Shown piece after piece: positions 34,515-42,874 of a stretch of 64,000 bases of DNA. The notes beneath the pieces were generated by a model, which saw only the letters and a program-made list of their open reading frames with translations, had not been told where the DNA came from and did not search any database. Made by a program: the position numbers and the translations under genes. Origin of the DNA: Brevibacillus daliensis (GTDB lineage Bacteria; Bacillota; Bacilli; Brevibacillales; Brevibacillaceae). Numbering within the stretch: the first letter of the stretch is position 1; each line of letters starts with the position of its first letter. The stretch spans positions 62,001-126,000 of the forward strand of contig NZ_JAJISB010000003.1 of the NCBI RefSeq assembly GCF_021245735.1. Reading direction: 5' to 3'.

Positions 34515-36155
34515 ATGAAGAAAAGAATTGGCCATTTATTTGTAACGATTCTTACGGTTACTTCGTTAGTGGCTTGCAGTTCGGGTGCACCGAGTGGAAC
34601 AGAAACGAAGCAGGAGAGTGGGGGCGAAACAGCAAAGGTAGAACAAAAAATCATTTATGCATTACCAAAAGAGCCAGAGCAAATGGACCCGACATTAAAT
34701 ACGTATTCCCGATCTTCTACTGTTTTGCAGAACCTGTTTAGAGGCCTATACAAAATTGATGAATCCGGGAAAAAGGCAGTTCCTGCGCTAGCAGAAAGCC
34801 ATGAAATTGATGCAACGGGAACCAAATACACCTTTAAGCTGAAAAAAGATGTGAAGTGGTCGGACGGTAAACCGATAACCGCTCAAGATTTTGAATATTC
34901 ATTCAAAAGGGTCCTGAACCCTGAAGTGGGTTCGGGTGCTGCTTTTTATTTGTACTATATAAAAAATGGTCTAGCGTATAACCAAGGTAAAGCTAAAGCA
35001 GAAGACGTAGGAGTTAAAGCTGTTGATGAAACTACACTGGAAGTGACATTGGAAAGCCCTACTCCATTTTTCATTGAATTATTGTGTGTTACCGCGTATT
35101 ATCCCGTTCGTAAAGATGTAGTGGAAGGAAAAGATGGCTGGACCAAATCGCCGGAAACCTACATTACCTCTGGCCCATTCATGCTGACGGAACTAAAACC
35201 GAAAGAAAAATACGTGTTAAAGAAAAATCCGAACTACGTGGAAGCGAGCAAAGTAAAGCTTGATACACTTGAGATTGTTTTCATTGAATCTTCAGAAGCA
35301 GAGCTAGCTGCCTATTCCAATGGTGAGATTAACGTTTCTGACAGTGTTGGTAAGGAAGCGATGACACAATTTCAAAGTACACCTGAATTTGTTTCTGTAC
35401 CAAGAATAGGTACGTATTATTTTGACTTTAATGCTTCACGTAAACCTTTTGATGACCCTAAAGTCCGTAAGGCATTCAGTATGGCGATTAATCGTGAGCA
35501 AATTGTCTCAAATATCCTGCAATCTGTTGAAAAACCAGCCTTTGGTATGGTTCCATACGGTATTCCACATGCAACACAAGCAGGTAAGGATTTCCGTGAA
35601 GTAGTGGGTAATCAGTTCCAGGAAAACACGGAAGAAGCGAAAAAATTACTTGCAGATGCTGGATATCCAGATGGAAAGGGGATTCCTGAAATTGTCTTAA
35701 TCGTAATGGCGGATCAAGCTGATAAAGACGTAGCACAAGCTATGCAAAATATGTGGAAAGAGAATCTAGGTGTAAATGTAACCATTCAGACGTTCGAATC
35801 AAAAGTATACTGGGATGAAATTGAACAAGGTAATTTTAGCATTGCCAGAGATGGCTGGACGGGAGACTACCCAGATCCAATGACGAATCTTGATCTCTTT
35901 GAAGGGGTTAATACAGGAGACGATATTCGTTGGAGCAGTGCTGAATATGATCGGTTGTTGAAAGAAAATAGAGAGATTTCTGATCAGGCTAAACGCATGG
36001 ATAACTATGTGAAAGCTGAGAAAATCCTCATGGATGAGATGGCTGTTATGCCGCTTCACTTCCTAGAGGATCAGTATCTGGTTAAGCCAAATGTGAAAGG
36101 TGTCCTGAAAAACTATATCGGACATACGATTTTTGAATATGCTCATGTTGAGTAA
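34515..36155 (+). CDS. peptide ABC transporter substrate-binding lipoprotein (OppA/DppE family)
   Basis: A 546-residue extracytoplasmic binding protein. Signal peptide with lipobox LVAC (cysteine at about residue 21), then a Gly/Ser/Glu linker. Family-5 solute-binding features include EPEQMDPTLNTYSRS, FKLKKDVKWSDGKPITAQDFEYSFKR and the late RDGWTGDYPDPMTNLDLF segment. OppA-like proteins bind tripeptides or longer, and some (MppA-like) bind murein tripeptide. It lies 86 bp after dppF with a GGGGGAGAG site and is followed by a hairpin that may reduce read-through into the next gene. Confidence 0.9.
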   Translation: MKKRIGHLFVTILTVTSLVACSSGAPSGTETKQESGGETAKVEQKIIYALPKEPEQMDPTLNTYSRSSTVLQNLFRGLYKIDESGKKAVPALAESHEIDATGTKYTFKLKKDVKWSDGKPITAQDFEYSFKRVLNPEVGSGAAFYLYYIKNGLAYNQGKAKAEDVGVKAVDETTLEVTLESPTPFFIELLCVTAYYPVRKDVVEGKDGWTKSPETYITSGPFMLTELKPKEKYVLKKNPNYVEASKVKLDTLEIVFIESSEAELAAYSNGEINVSDSVGKEAMTQFQSTPEFVSVPRIGTYYFDFNASRKPFDDPKVRKAFSMAINREQIVSNILQSVEKPAFGMVPYGIPHATQAGKDFREVVGNQFQENTEEAKKLLADAGYPDGKGIPEIVLIVMADQADKDVAQAMQNMWKENLGVNVTIQTFESKVYWDEIEQGNFSIARDGWTGDYPDPMTNLDLFEGVNTGDDIRWSSAEYDRLLKENREISDQAKRMDNYVKAEKILMDEMAVMPLHFLEDQYLVKPNVKGVLKNYIGHTIFEYAHVE

Positions 36156-36169
36156 CGAGCGGTAAGCGA

Positions 36170-36202
36170 AAGGTCTAAGGGCACTAGCTCTTAGACTTTT
36201 TA
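36170..36202 (+). terminator. hairpin terminator/attenuator after the binding-protein gene
   Basis: AAGGTCTAAGGGC pairs with GCTCTTAGACTTTT across a short loop, then T-rich sequence. It sits between the peptide-binding protein and the C26 hydrolase, probably lowering but not abolishing read-through. Confidence 0.7.
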
Positions 36203-36252
36203 CAGGAGTAGGGATTGCATGAAGAATATGAGGGAGAAAGAAGGTAAGTAGC

Positions 36253-37002
36253 ATGAAACCAGTTATCGGTATAACCACATTTTTATCTGAGAAGAGCAAT
36301 TATAGCTCTGTAAATGCCAACTATATTGATTCTATCTATGCTGCGGGAGGAATTCCTCTAACTATCCCCATAGTACGTGGGGAAACAGAGTATGAACCAT
36401 ATGTTACTATGGTGGATGGTCTACTTTTTACAGGAGGAAACGATGTTGCTCCCTATTTTTATGGAGAGGACCCTTTAAAAGAAGTAAACTCGATCTCTTC
36501 TGTTCGAGATGAATATGAATTTGCGCTGTTTAGAAAGGCATATGAACAAAAGAAGGCAATCATGGGTATTTGCAGGGGAATTCAATTAATTAATGTTGCG
36601 CTTGGAGGAAGTCTCTTTCAGGATATCAACAAGCAGATTCCTGATACAATAGGGCATTATCCAAAAGAAACGGCTACCGACGAGTTATATCATGCTATTA
36701 AAATCGTTGAAAACAGTAGAGTACATGAAATATTTGGAGCAGATCGGATTTATACGAATTCATTTCATCATCAATCATGCAAGCTGCTAGGTACAAACCT
36801 AGTTGCCACTGCGTTTTCTGAGGATGGTGTGATCGAAGCTTTTGAAAGTACAGAGGATCGATATTTAATGGGAGTTCAATGGCATCCGGAATGTATGACA
36901 AAACGTCATCCTATGTTTTTGAAATTATTCAGTAGTTTTGTTGAAGCAGCTAGCTCGTATAAGCGAAATATAGCTATTTCCTATGATAAGCAAATTGGGT
37001 AG
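36253..37002 (+). CDS. class I glutamine-amidotransferase-like gamma-glutamyl hydrolase (peptidase C26, PuuD-like)
   Basis: A 249-residue protein with the C26 layout: VDGLLFTGGNDVAPYFYGEDP, nucleophile C107 in MGICRGIQ, and the catalytic H211/E213 in QWHPE. Such enzymes hydrolyse gamma-glutamyl linkages (gamma-glutamyl-GABA, folate polyglutamates or murein gamma-D-Glu peptides). Placed after a peptide importer and an S13 peptidase, cleavage of gamma-glutamyl bonds in imported wall peptides is plausible but unproven. Start ATG follows GAAGGTAAG. Confidence 0.85.
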   Translation: MKPVIGITTFLSEKSNYSSVNANYIDSIYAAGGIPLTIPIVRGETEYEPYVTMVDGLLFTGGNDVAPYFYGEDPLKEVNSISSVRDEYEFALFRKAYEQKKAIMGICRGIQLINVALGGSLFQDINKQIPDTIGHYPKETATDELYHAIKIVENSRVHEIFGADRIYTNSFHHQSCKLLGTNLVATAFSEDGVIEAFESTEDRYLMGVQWHPECMTKRHPMFLKLFSSFVEAASSYKRNIAISYDKQIG

Positions 37003-37006
37003 ATAA

Positions 37007-37079
37007 AAAATCAAAAAGAAGATTGCTCATTCCTTTAGCCAATTAGGTTAGAGGAGCGGAGTATCTTCTTTTTGATTTG
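37007..37079. terminator. bidirectional terminator
   Basis: A 15-bp arm AATCAAAAAGAAGAT (from 37009) pairs with ATCTTCTTTTTGATT (to 37077), enclosing an inner GCTC.../GGAGC pairing. It separates the plus-strand hydrolase from the convergent VOC gene and has A- and T-tracts on both strands. Confidence 0.8.
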
Positions 37080-37100
37080 AGCAAATACCATTAAATGGCT

Positions 37101-37469
37101 CTAATTGAATTCCAAAAATTCAATCCGATTCCCAAAAGGATCCGTGACAAAAAATCGGGTACGTCCATCAATAGAGGGTTCTTCCTTAATCGTAATTCCA
37201 GATTGGGTCAGTTTTTCTCGCAGTTGTTGCAGGTTTTGCACCAAGAATCCTGGATGGGCTTTTGTAGCAGGAGTAAAATTCTCCTGTACCCCAATATGTA
37301 GTTCCTGTTGACCAACAATAAACCAGCAACCACCTCTTGAAACGAGGTTAGCCGGTTTTGGCAATTCCTTCATACCGAGTACACTACCATAAAACTCTCT
37401 AGCTTGGTCTTCACACCCTTTAGGTGCTGCAATTTGAACGTGTTCAATACCTGTAAAGGAATAAGACAT
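37101..37469 (-). CDS. VOC superfamily (glyoxalase/bleomycin-resistance-like) protein
   Basis: A 122-residue single-domain VOC protein made of two beta-alpha-beta-beta-beta modules. Candidate metal ligands H10 (IEHVQIA), H58 (ELHIGV) and E119 (NRIEFLEF) are at the usual positions. The C-terminal FFVTDPFGNRIEFLEF is the family signature. It may be a dioxygenase, lyase or antibiotic-binding protein; nothing in the context decides. ATG preceded by GGGAGG on the minus strand. Confidence 0.85.
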   Translation of the reverse strand: MSYSFTGIEHVQIAAPKGCEDQAREFYGSVLGMKELPKPANLVSRGGCWFIVGQQELHIGVQENFTPATKAHPGFLVQNLQQLREKLTQSGITIKEEPSIDGRTRFFVTDPFGNRIEFLEFN

Positions 37470-37561
37470 TACTTGTAACCTCCCTTCATACCAATCATTA
37501 TAAATTTTTTTCGAAAAGTTGCAAAAAAATAATTACAGGAATTTGTATTCCTCCTCTTTAC

Positions 37562-37580
37562 ATAGGGTAGGGGGGTATAG
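37562..37580. promoter_or_regulatory. CsoR-like copper operator in front of copZ
   Basis: A G-tract flanked by A/T-rich inverted ends, ATAGGGTAGGGGGGTATAG, resembles Bacillus CsoR sites (pseudo-palindrome TACCC-N-GGGTA). It lies 95 bp before copZ. csoR itself is not in the window. Confidence 0.6.
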
Positions 37581-37674
37581 TAATATATATTCATTAGGTG
37601 ATGTAAGGAAATTATTTGCATCACATTTACCAACCGTATAGGGAATTATATTAATATAAAAGGAGTGCAGGGAC

Positions 37675-37881
37675 ATGAATCATACAACTTATCAGGTAGA
37701 AGGAATGAATTGCAAAAAGTGTGTCGCTAAAATTGAAAGTAACTTGAAGGAAAAAGGTGCTAATCAAGTTGAGGTCAATCTGAATAATAAATCGGTTGAA
37801 GTAACGCATGACCAAAATGCACTTTCAACAGTGAAGATTGCAGAAATTATAGAGGATTTGGGTTATAACGTGGTAAAATAA
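37675..37881 (+). CDS. copZ: copper chaperone CopZ (heavy-metal-associated domain)
   Basis: A 68-residue single HMA domain with the Cu(I)-binding motif GMNCKKC near the N-terminus and the ferredoxin-like beta-alpha-beta-beta-alpha-beta pattern ending LGYNVVK. It carries cytosolic Cu(I) to CopA, encoded next. It has its own hairpin terminator and CopA its own operator, so the two genes are separately transcribed. Confidence 0.92.
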   Translation: MNHTTYQVEGMNCKKCVAKIESNLKEKGANQVEVNLNNKSVEVTHDQNALSTVKIAEIIEDLGYNVVK

Positions 37882-37892
37882 AGGAATATAAT

Positions 37893-37926
37893 GAGCTTGT
37901 TGTTCCAGTAACACAAGCTCTTTCTT
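37893..37926 (+). terminator. terminator between copZ and copA
   Basis: GAGCTTGT pairs with ACAAGCTC across a 12-nt loop (37893-37920), followed by TTTCTT. Confidence 0.7.
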
Positions 37927-37934
37927 CCTTAAAT

Positions 37935-37957
37935 AATATACCCCCTCGGTGTATATT
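37935..37957. promoter_or_regulatory. CsoR-like copper operator in front of copA
   Basis: A C-tract inside a perfect 7-bp inverted repeat (AATATAC ... GTATATT) lies 27 bp before the copA start. It has the same design as the site before copZ in opposite orientation. Confidence 0.65.
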
Positions 37958-37984
37958 ATCAAGTATTAATTAGGAGGTATTCAT

Positions 37985-40429
37985 ATGTCTGGCGAGCAAA
38001 GGGCTAAGAGTCTTACTGCTACTGATCATAAAGCAACTTTACAAGTTACAGGAATGACCTGCGCAGCGTGTGCGGTTCGTATAGAAAAAGGACTTTCCAA
38101 AACGAAAGGTGTTCATGAAGCAAATGTAAATGTAGCTATGGAACGAGCGACAGTAAGCTTTGATCCAAGCATGGTTTCAATAACAGATATTGAGAAAAAA
38201 ATCGAATCTCTCGGATATGGTACGATAAAAGAAAAAACTGAATTGATCATAACTGGTATGACTTGCGCTGCGTGTTCAACCCGCATTGAAAAAGGATTAA
38301 ACAAAATGGCAGGTGTCTCGAATGCCAATGTGAATTTGGCCATGGAACGGGCAACTGTTGAGTTTAATCCTGCCGAAATTCAGGTGACAGATCTTATTAA
38401 AAAAGTAGAGGATCTGGGGTACGGAGCAAGTGTAAAAACGGAAGGAGCCGAATCAGAGACTGATCATCGTGAAGCAGCTATAAAGAAACAAAAAATGAAG
38501 TTTTTCATCTCGGCACTCTTATCTATACCACTATTATGGTCGATGGTTTCTCACTTTAGCTTTACTTCCTTTATCTGGATTCCCGACATCTTCATGAATC
38601 CGTGGTTCCAGTTCGCCTTGGCTACACCGGTTCAGTTTATTATCGGTTGGCAGTTTTATACAGGTGCGTATAAAGCATTGCGAAACGGTTCAGCAAATAT
38701 GGATGTACTGGTCGCGTTGGGAACCTCGGCTGCTTATTTTTACAGTGTTTATGAAACAATAAAGTTTGCTGGTAATCCACATCATGGAGCCGAATTATAC
38801 TTTGAAACGAGTGCGGTTCTGATCACTCTTATTATACTAGGTAAGCTTTTTGAGCTACTGGCAAAAGGGCGTACTTCGGAAGCCATAAAAAATCTGATAG
38901 GATTACAGGCAAAGACCGCTACAGTTATTCGTGACGGGCAAGAGCTGGTTCTTCCGATTGAGGAATTAAGAGTGGGAGATCTTTTCTTAGTAAAACCAGG
39001 TGAAAAGGTTCCGGTAGATGGAGAGATCATTGAAGGAAAATCAACAATCGATGAGTCTATGCTAACTGGTGAGAGCCTGCCTGTTGAAAAAGCAATTGGA
39101 GACGAAGTAATAGGTGCAACCATTAATAAAAATGGTGTATTACAAGTAAAAGCGACCAAAGTCGGTAAAGATACAGCATTAGCACAAATTATTAAAGTAG
39201 TGGAAGAAGCACAAGGATCAAAAGCTCCTATTCAGCGTGTAGCAGATAAAATTTCAGGTATTTTCGTTCCGGTCGTAGTTGGTCTGGCAATCATTGCGTT
39301 TGTGATCTGGTTTTTCATCGTCTCACCTGGTGACTTTTCCAGCTCACTAGAAATATTAATCGCTGTTCTGGTTATTGCCTGCCCATGTGCACTTGGGCTA
39401 GCTACCCCTACGTCAATTATGGCTGGTTCAGGTCGTGCTGCCGAAGCGGGTATCCTATTTAAAGGTGGAGAACACTTAGAAACTGCTCATAAAGTAAATA
39501 CGATTTTACTAGATAAAACAGGTACGATTACCAAAGGGAAACCGGAATTAACAGATGTCTTGCCTGAAGTTGGGCTCAATGTAGATCAATTTTTACAAAT
39601 TATCGCAGCGGCTGAAAAAAATTCTGAACATCCTCTAGCAGAAGCAATCGTAGAGGGAGCGAAAGTAAAAGGATTACCAATTGGTAATCCAGTTGAATTC
39701 GAAGCCATTCCGGGTTATGGGGTACGCGCTGTCATCAATGGCGATGAAGTATTGGTGGGAACACGTAAGTTAATGGCTCGCTATGAAATCTCTATTGAAC
39801 AGTCACTGGCTACTATGGAACAGTTGGAAGAAGCGGGTAAAACAGCAATGTTAGCAGCAATTAACGGCCGATTCGCAGGAACGGTAGCAGTAGCTGATAC
39901 TGTAAAAGAAACATCTAAAGAAGCGATTGCTCGATTAAAAGCGATGGGACTTACCGTTTACATGGTAACAGGTGACAATAAACGTACCGCGGAGGCTATT
40001 GCGAAGCAGGTCGGAATTGATCATGTCATTGCAGAAGTATTGCCAGAAGGAAAAGCTGCAGAGGTTAGCAAATTACAGCAATCTGGTAAAATCGTAGCGA
40101 TGGTTGGGGATGGTATCAATGATGCACCTGCTTTGGCAACAGCAGATAGTGGAATCGCTATGGGAACAGGAACAGATATTGCAATGGAAGCAGCTGATAT
40201 TACGTTGATGCGTGGGGATTTAAACAGCATAGTAGATGCTTTTACCATGAGTCGCAAAACAATGAGAAATATTAAGCAAAACCTGTTCTGGGCTTTAGGC
40301 TATAACTCACTAGGCATCCCAATTGCAGCGGCAGGATTTTTAGCGCCTTGGGTGGCAGGTGCAGCAATGGCACTCAGCTCTGTTTCTGTCGTACTGAATG
40401 CACTTCGTCTGCAACGTACTAAGTTGTAA
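37985..40429 (+). CDS. copA: Cu(I)-exporting P1B-type ATPase CopA
   Basis: An 814-residue P-type ATPase. Two N-terminal HMA domains carry GMTCAAC (C26/C29 and C94/C97). Eight membrane helices follow; the transport helix has CPC at 466-468 ([12 protein letters not shown]). The phosphorylation site is D510 in DKTGT, with the TGES actuator loop, HP nucleotide motif (SEHPLAEAI) and [10 protein letters not shown] hinge all intact. It exports Cu(I) at the expense of ATP. ATG follows TTAGGAGG. Confidence 0.95.
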   Translation: MSGEQRAKSLTATDHKATLQVTGMTCAACAVRIEKGLSKTKGVHEANVNVAMERATVSFDPSMVSITDIEKKIESLGYGTIKEKTELIITGMTCAACSTRIEKGLNKMAGVSNANVNLAMERATVEFNPAEIQVTDLIKKVEDLGYGASVKTEGAESETDHREAAIKKQKMKFFISALLSIPLLWSMVSHFSFTSFIWIPDIFMNPWFQFALATPVQFIIGWQFYTGAYKALRNGSANMDVLVALGTSAAYFYSVYETIKFAGNPHHGAELYFETSAVLITLIILGKLFELLAKGRTSEAIKNLIGLQAKTATVIRDGQELVLPIEELRVGDLFLVKPGEKVPVDGEIIEGKSTIDESMLTGESLPVEKAIGDEVIGATINKNGVLQVKATKVGKDTALAQIIKVVEEAQGSKAPIQRVADKISGIFVPVVVGLAIIAFVIWFFIVSPGDFSSSLEILIAVLVIACPCALGLATPTSIMAGSGRAAEAGILFKGGEHLETAHKVNTILLDKTGTITKGKPELTDVLPEVGLNVDQFLQIIAAAEKNSEHPLAEAIVEGAKVKGLPIGNPVEFEAIPGYGVRAVINGDEVLVGTRKLMARYEISIEQSLATMEQLEEAGKTAMLAAINGRFAGTVAVADTVKETSKEAIARLKAMGLTVYMVTGDNKRTAEAIAKQVGIDHVIAEVLPEGKAAEVSKLQQSGKIVAMVGDGINDAPALATADSGIAMGTGTDIAMEAADITLMRGDLNSIVDAFTMSRKTMRNIKQNLFWALGYNSLGIPIAAAGFLAPWVAGAAMALSSVSVVLNALRLQRTKL

Positions 40430-40464
40430 TAGATTATCCATTGAAAAGTCATAACATATTCAAA

Positions 40465-40509
40465 CTATGATAATGATTCAACTAGTTAATTTTGTTACCA
40501 TTATCATAG
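40465..40509 (+). repeat. 11-bp inverted repeat in the leader of the Met/His-rich protein gene
   Basis: CTATGATAATG at 40465-40475 and its exact reverse complement at 40499-40509 enclose 23 bp. The right arm abuts and touches the AGGGGG ribosome site of the next gene, so an RNA hairpin could mask it; it may alternatively be a spaced DNA operator. Confidence 0.55.
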
Positions 40510-40521
40510 GGGGTGATATGG

Positions 40522-40869
40522 TTGAAAAAGAAATTAATTATGGTCTTAAGCGGTGTACTGGTCGCTGGAATTGCAACTTCTGTCTATGCTAACGGCATCT
40601 ATAGTGAACATTATCAGCAAATGAAGCCATATATGCAACAGATGCATCCAGAAATGTCTGACGGACAAATCGAACAAATGTATCGTAATTGCCATGGACA
40701 AAATGTTGATCAGAGTCCTCAAACGGAACAGAGACAAATGTATCGAGATAATGGCCAACATATGAATAGAAACGGTCATATGAACGGTATCGATCATATG
40801 AATCAGAATCAACATATGAATCCAGGAAATATGCCACATCACATGAATTCGTATCAGAATGAACTTTAA
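40522..40869 (+). CDS. secreted Met/His-rich small protein, probable metal (copper) binder
   Basis: A 115-residue protein with a signal peptide (KKK, hydrophobic core, cleavage after VYA at about residue 22) and a mature part very rich in Met, His, Asn and Gln. The second half repeats an H-M-N unit: GHMN, DHMNQ, QHMN, HHMN. No catalytic fold is recognisable. Start TTG 40522 follows AGGGGGTGAT; GTG 40513 lies inside that site. Met/His-rich exported proteins beside copA commonly bind copper outside the membrane; that role is inference from composition and context. Confidence 0.7.
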   Translation: MKKKLIMVLSGVLVAGIATSVYANGIYSEHYQQMKPYMQQMHPEMSDGQIEQMYRNCHGQNVDQSPQTEQRQMYRDNGQHMNRNGHMNGIDHMNQNQHMNPGNMPHHMNSYQNEL

Positions 40870-40884
40870 TAGTTAGTTATGCTG

Positions 40885-40917
40885 AAAAGGTAGTCTCCTA
40901 ATGGGGGCTACCTTTTT
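40885..40917 (+). terminator. rho-independent terminator
   Basis: AAAAGGTAG pairs with CTACCTTTTT across an imperfect inner stem, 15 bp after the Met/His-rich gene. Confidence 0.8.
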
Positions 40918-41095
40918 CATAACCATTTTTTTACTGATTACTCAATAAATACTAGATAATATTTTCGTACGCTCTTCCTTGCCTTGTGAATAGAATGTAT
41001 TTTGATTAAAATAGCAGAATAGTCATTACGGCCTGTATGATCGTTTTTTCATGATTCATGATCAAAGAAATTCTAGCGAGTAACAAGGAGGAACG

Positions 41096-41803
41096 ATGAA
41101 TATGACAACCATTTTTATTGTTGAAGATGATCCGAAACTAGCTGAACTACTCCAACGTTACATCGAGAAATATGGATATCGAGCTGTGATTGTAAAGGAT
41201 TTTGAACACGTCTTGGATGAATTTATTCAATTGAATCCACAATTAGTATTATTAGACGTCAATCTGCCCAAGTTCGACGGATATTACTGGTGCAGACAAA
41301 TTCGCAAGCATTCAACTTGTCCAATTTTATTCATTTCGGCTCGGGCTGGAGAGATGGACCAAATCCTAGGTTTGGAGAATGGTGCAGATGATTATATTGC
41401 CAAGCCTTTTCATTATGATGTCGTTATGGCGAAAATTCGTAGCCATCTACGTCGCAATTATGGTGATTACGCCCCGAAAGCTGATGAACGAATCATCCAG
41501 CAGGACGGGCTCGCTTTATATCCAGAGCGAATGGAATTGGTGCTTGGGGAGAAGATGGTCAGCTTGACCAAAAAAGAGGCCGTTTTAATCGAGGAATTGG
41601 TAAAACGCTATCCTCGAATTGTGAGCAGGGATCGATTGTTAGAGAACCTCTGGGATGACCAAGTGTATGTGGATGATAACACTCTTAATGTTAATATTAC
41701 GCGTGTGCGTAAAAAATTTCAGGATCTCGGTATAGAAGATGCAATTGAGACGGTAAGAGGTGCAGGATACCGACTTGTTATAACCTGGGGGAATGAAAAG
41801 TGA
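41096..41803 (+). CDS. OmpR-family response regulator (BceR-like)
   Basis: A 235-residue regulator: receiver with E10/D11/D12, phosphoacceptor D54 (LLDVNLP) and K103 (AKPF), then a winged helix ending ETVRGAGYRL. The PKFDGYYWCRQIR segment and the DNNTLNVNITRVRKK recognition region are characteristic of the BceR/PsdR/GraR group, which answers cell-envelope-active peptides. ATG preceded by AAGGAGG; overlaps the kinase gene (GTGA). No BceAB transporter follows. Confidence 0.82.
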   Translation: MNMTTIFIVEDDPKLAELLQRYIEKYGYRAVIVKDFEHVLDEFIQLNPQLVLLDVNLPKFDGYYWCRQIRKHSTCPILFISARAGEMDQILGLENGADDYIAKPFHYDVVMAKIRSHLRRNYGDYAPKADERIIQQDGLALYPERMELVLGEKMVSLTKKEAVLIEELVKRYPRIVSRDRLLENLWDDQVYVDDNTLNVNITRVRKKFQDLGIEDAIETVRGAGYRLVITWGNEK

Positions 41804-42789
41804 GGCTGTTCCTGCGTGAACATCTCAAGCTGTTCATTTTTCAATTTTGTCAGTTGTTTTTTCTATTTCTAATCCTAGTTTTTGACGGCTATGATAATTA
41901 TTCGGTACTAATGTACTTTTTTATTCTAAGTACGGGGTTGTTAGCCGTTTATCTTATCATGTCATTTATCCGTTCAAAGGAAATGTATCAACATCTGGAG
42001 CAACAGCGTGAAACCTTGGAGGATTATCTAGGGAAATGGGGAGATTCTCCGTTAAGTGAAGCGTATTTTGAATCGACTCAGGAACAATATCGGCTATATC
42101 AACGCATGATTATTGAACGTGAACGTAAGAAAGAGGAACAGGTTACCTTCATGAACCAATGGGTACACCAAATGAAGACACCACTTTCTGTAATACAGCT
42201 ATTGGTACAGGATGAGGATGAACAACCTTTTCCTAGTATAAGAGAAGAGGCGGAACGAATTGGTCGAGGACTTGATATGGTCTTGCATTCCTCTAGACTG
42301 GAAGTATTTGAACGTGATTTCCGTGTTGATTCGATAGAGCTTCGTTCACTCGTGCAAAAAGTCGTGCAAGAACATAAAACCTTTTTTATCCGTAGTAAGG
42401 TATTTCCCGATGTGCAGATTGAAGAAGGAGTGCGTGTGGAGACAGATGCAAAATGGCTTGCTTTCATGTTAAGCCAACTTATCTCCAATGCGATTAAATA
42501 TTCGGCTGGTCAAAACCAAAAGATCACTTTATCTCTTCGAAAACGGGAAACAGATTTAATCCTAGATGTTATTGATCGAGGGATAGGAATTGTCGAGTCT
42601 GATAAAAAACGAGTATTCCGACCGTTTTTTACAGGCGAAAATGGACGTAAATATCGCGAATCAACAGGGATGGGATTATATTTGGTGGAACAAATCAGCG
42701 AGAAGCTAGGGCATAAGGTGGAACTCGAATCAAAAGTAAATGAAGGAACGACTGTCTCTATTGTTTTCCCAGAAGCAAATCGAACATAA
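41800..42789 (+). CDS. intramembrane-sensing histidine kinase (BceS-like)
   Basis: A 329-residue kinase with two helices (about 12-29 and 36-57) joined by only a handful of extracellular residues, so it has no external sensor domain, as in BceS. H123 lies in WVHQMKTPLSVI, the group's variant H-box. ATPase boxes NAIKY, DRGIGI, FRPFFTGENGR and GMGLYLV are intact. In known systems the BceAB-type ABC transporter does the sensing; none is adjacent here, so the partner must be elsewhere or absent. Confidence 0.82.
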   Translation: MRLFLREHLKLFIFQFCQLFFLFLILVFDGYDNYSVLMYFFILSTGLLAVYLIMSFIRSKEMYQHLEQQRETLEDYLGKWGDSPLSEAYFESTQEQYRLYQRMIIERERKKEEQVTFMNQWVHQMKTPLSVIQLLVQDEDEQPFPSIREEAERIGRGLDMVLHSSRLEVFERDFRVDSIELRSLVQKVVQEHKTFFIRSKVFPDVQIEEGVRVETDAKWLAFMLSQLISNAIKYSAGQNQKITLSLRKRETDLILDVIDRGIGIVESDKKRVFRPFFTGENGRKYRESTGMGLYLVEQISEKLGHKVELESKVNEGTTVSIVFPEANRT

Positions 42790-42826
42790 GATAAACTTTG
42801 ATCATGATTCATTCTAATATCCAACG

Positions 42827-42865
42827 AAAGACGTACCAACTCAGGAGTAGTTGGTACGTCTTTTT
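42827..42865. terminator. terminator between kinase and convergent hydrolase
   Basis: A perfect 13-bp stem (GACGTACCAACT with its complement) around a short loop, with an A-tract before and TTTTT after. Confidence 0.9.
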
Positions 42866-42874
42866 GTCTATAGA

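Noticed and set aside
40465-40509. Fur box before the Met/His-rich gene
   Set aside because: TGATAAT half-sites are present but are 23 bp apart, not the contiguous 7-1-7 array; reported only as an inverted repeat.
40546-40842. Minus-strand frames opposite the Met/His-rich protein
   Set aside because: They arise from the repetitive CATATG-type codons of the real gene and have no start signals.
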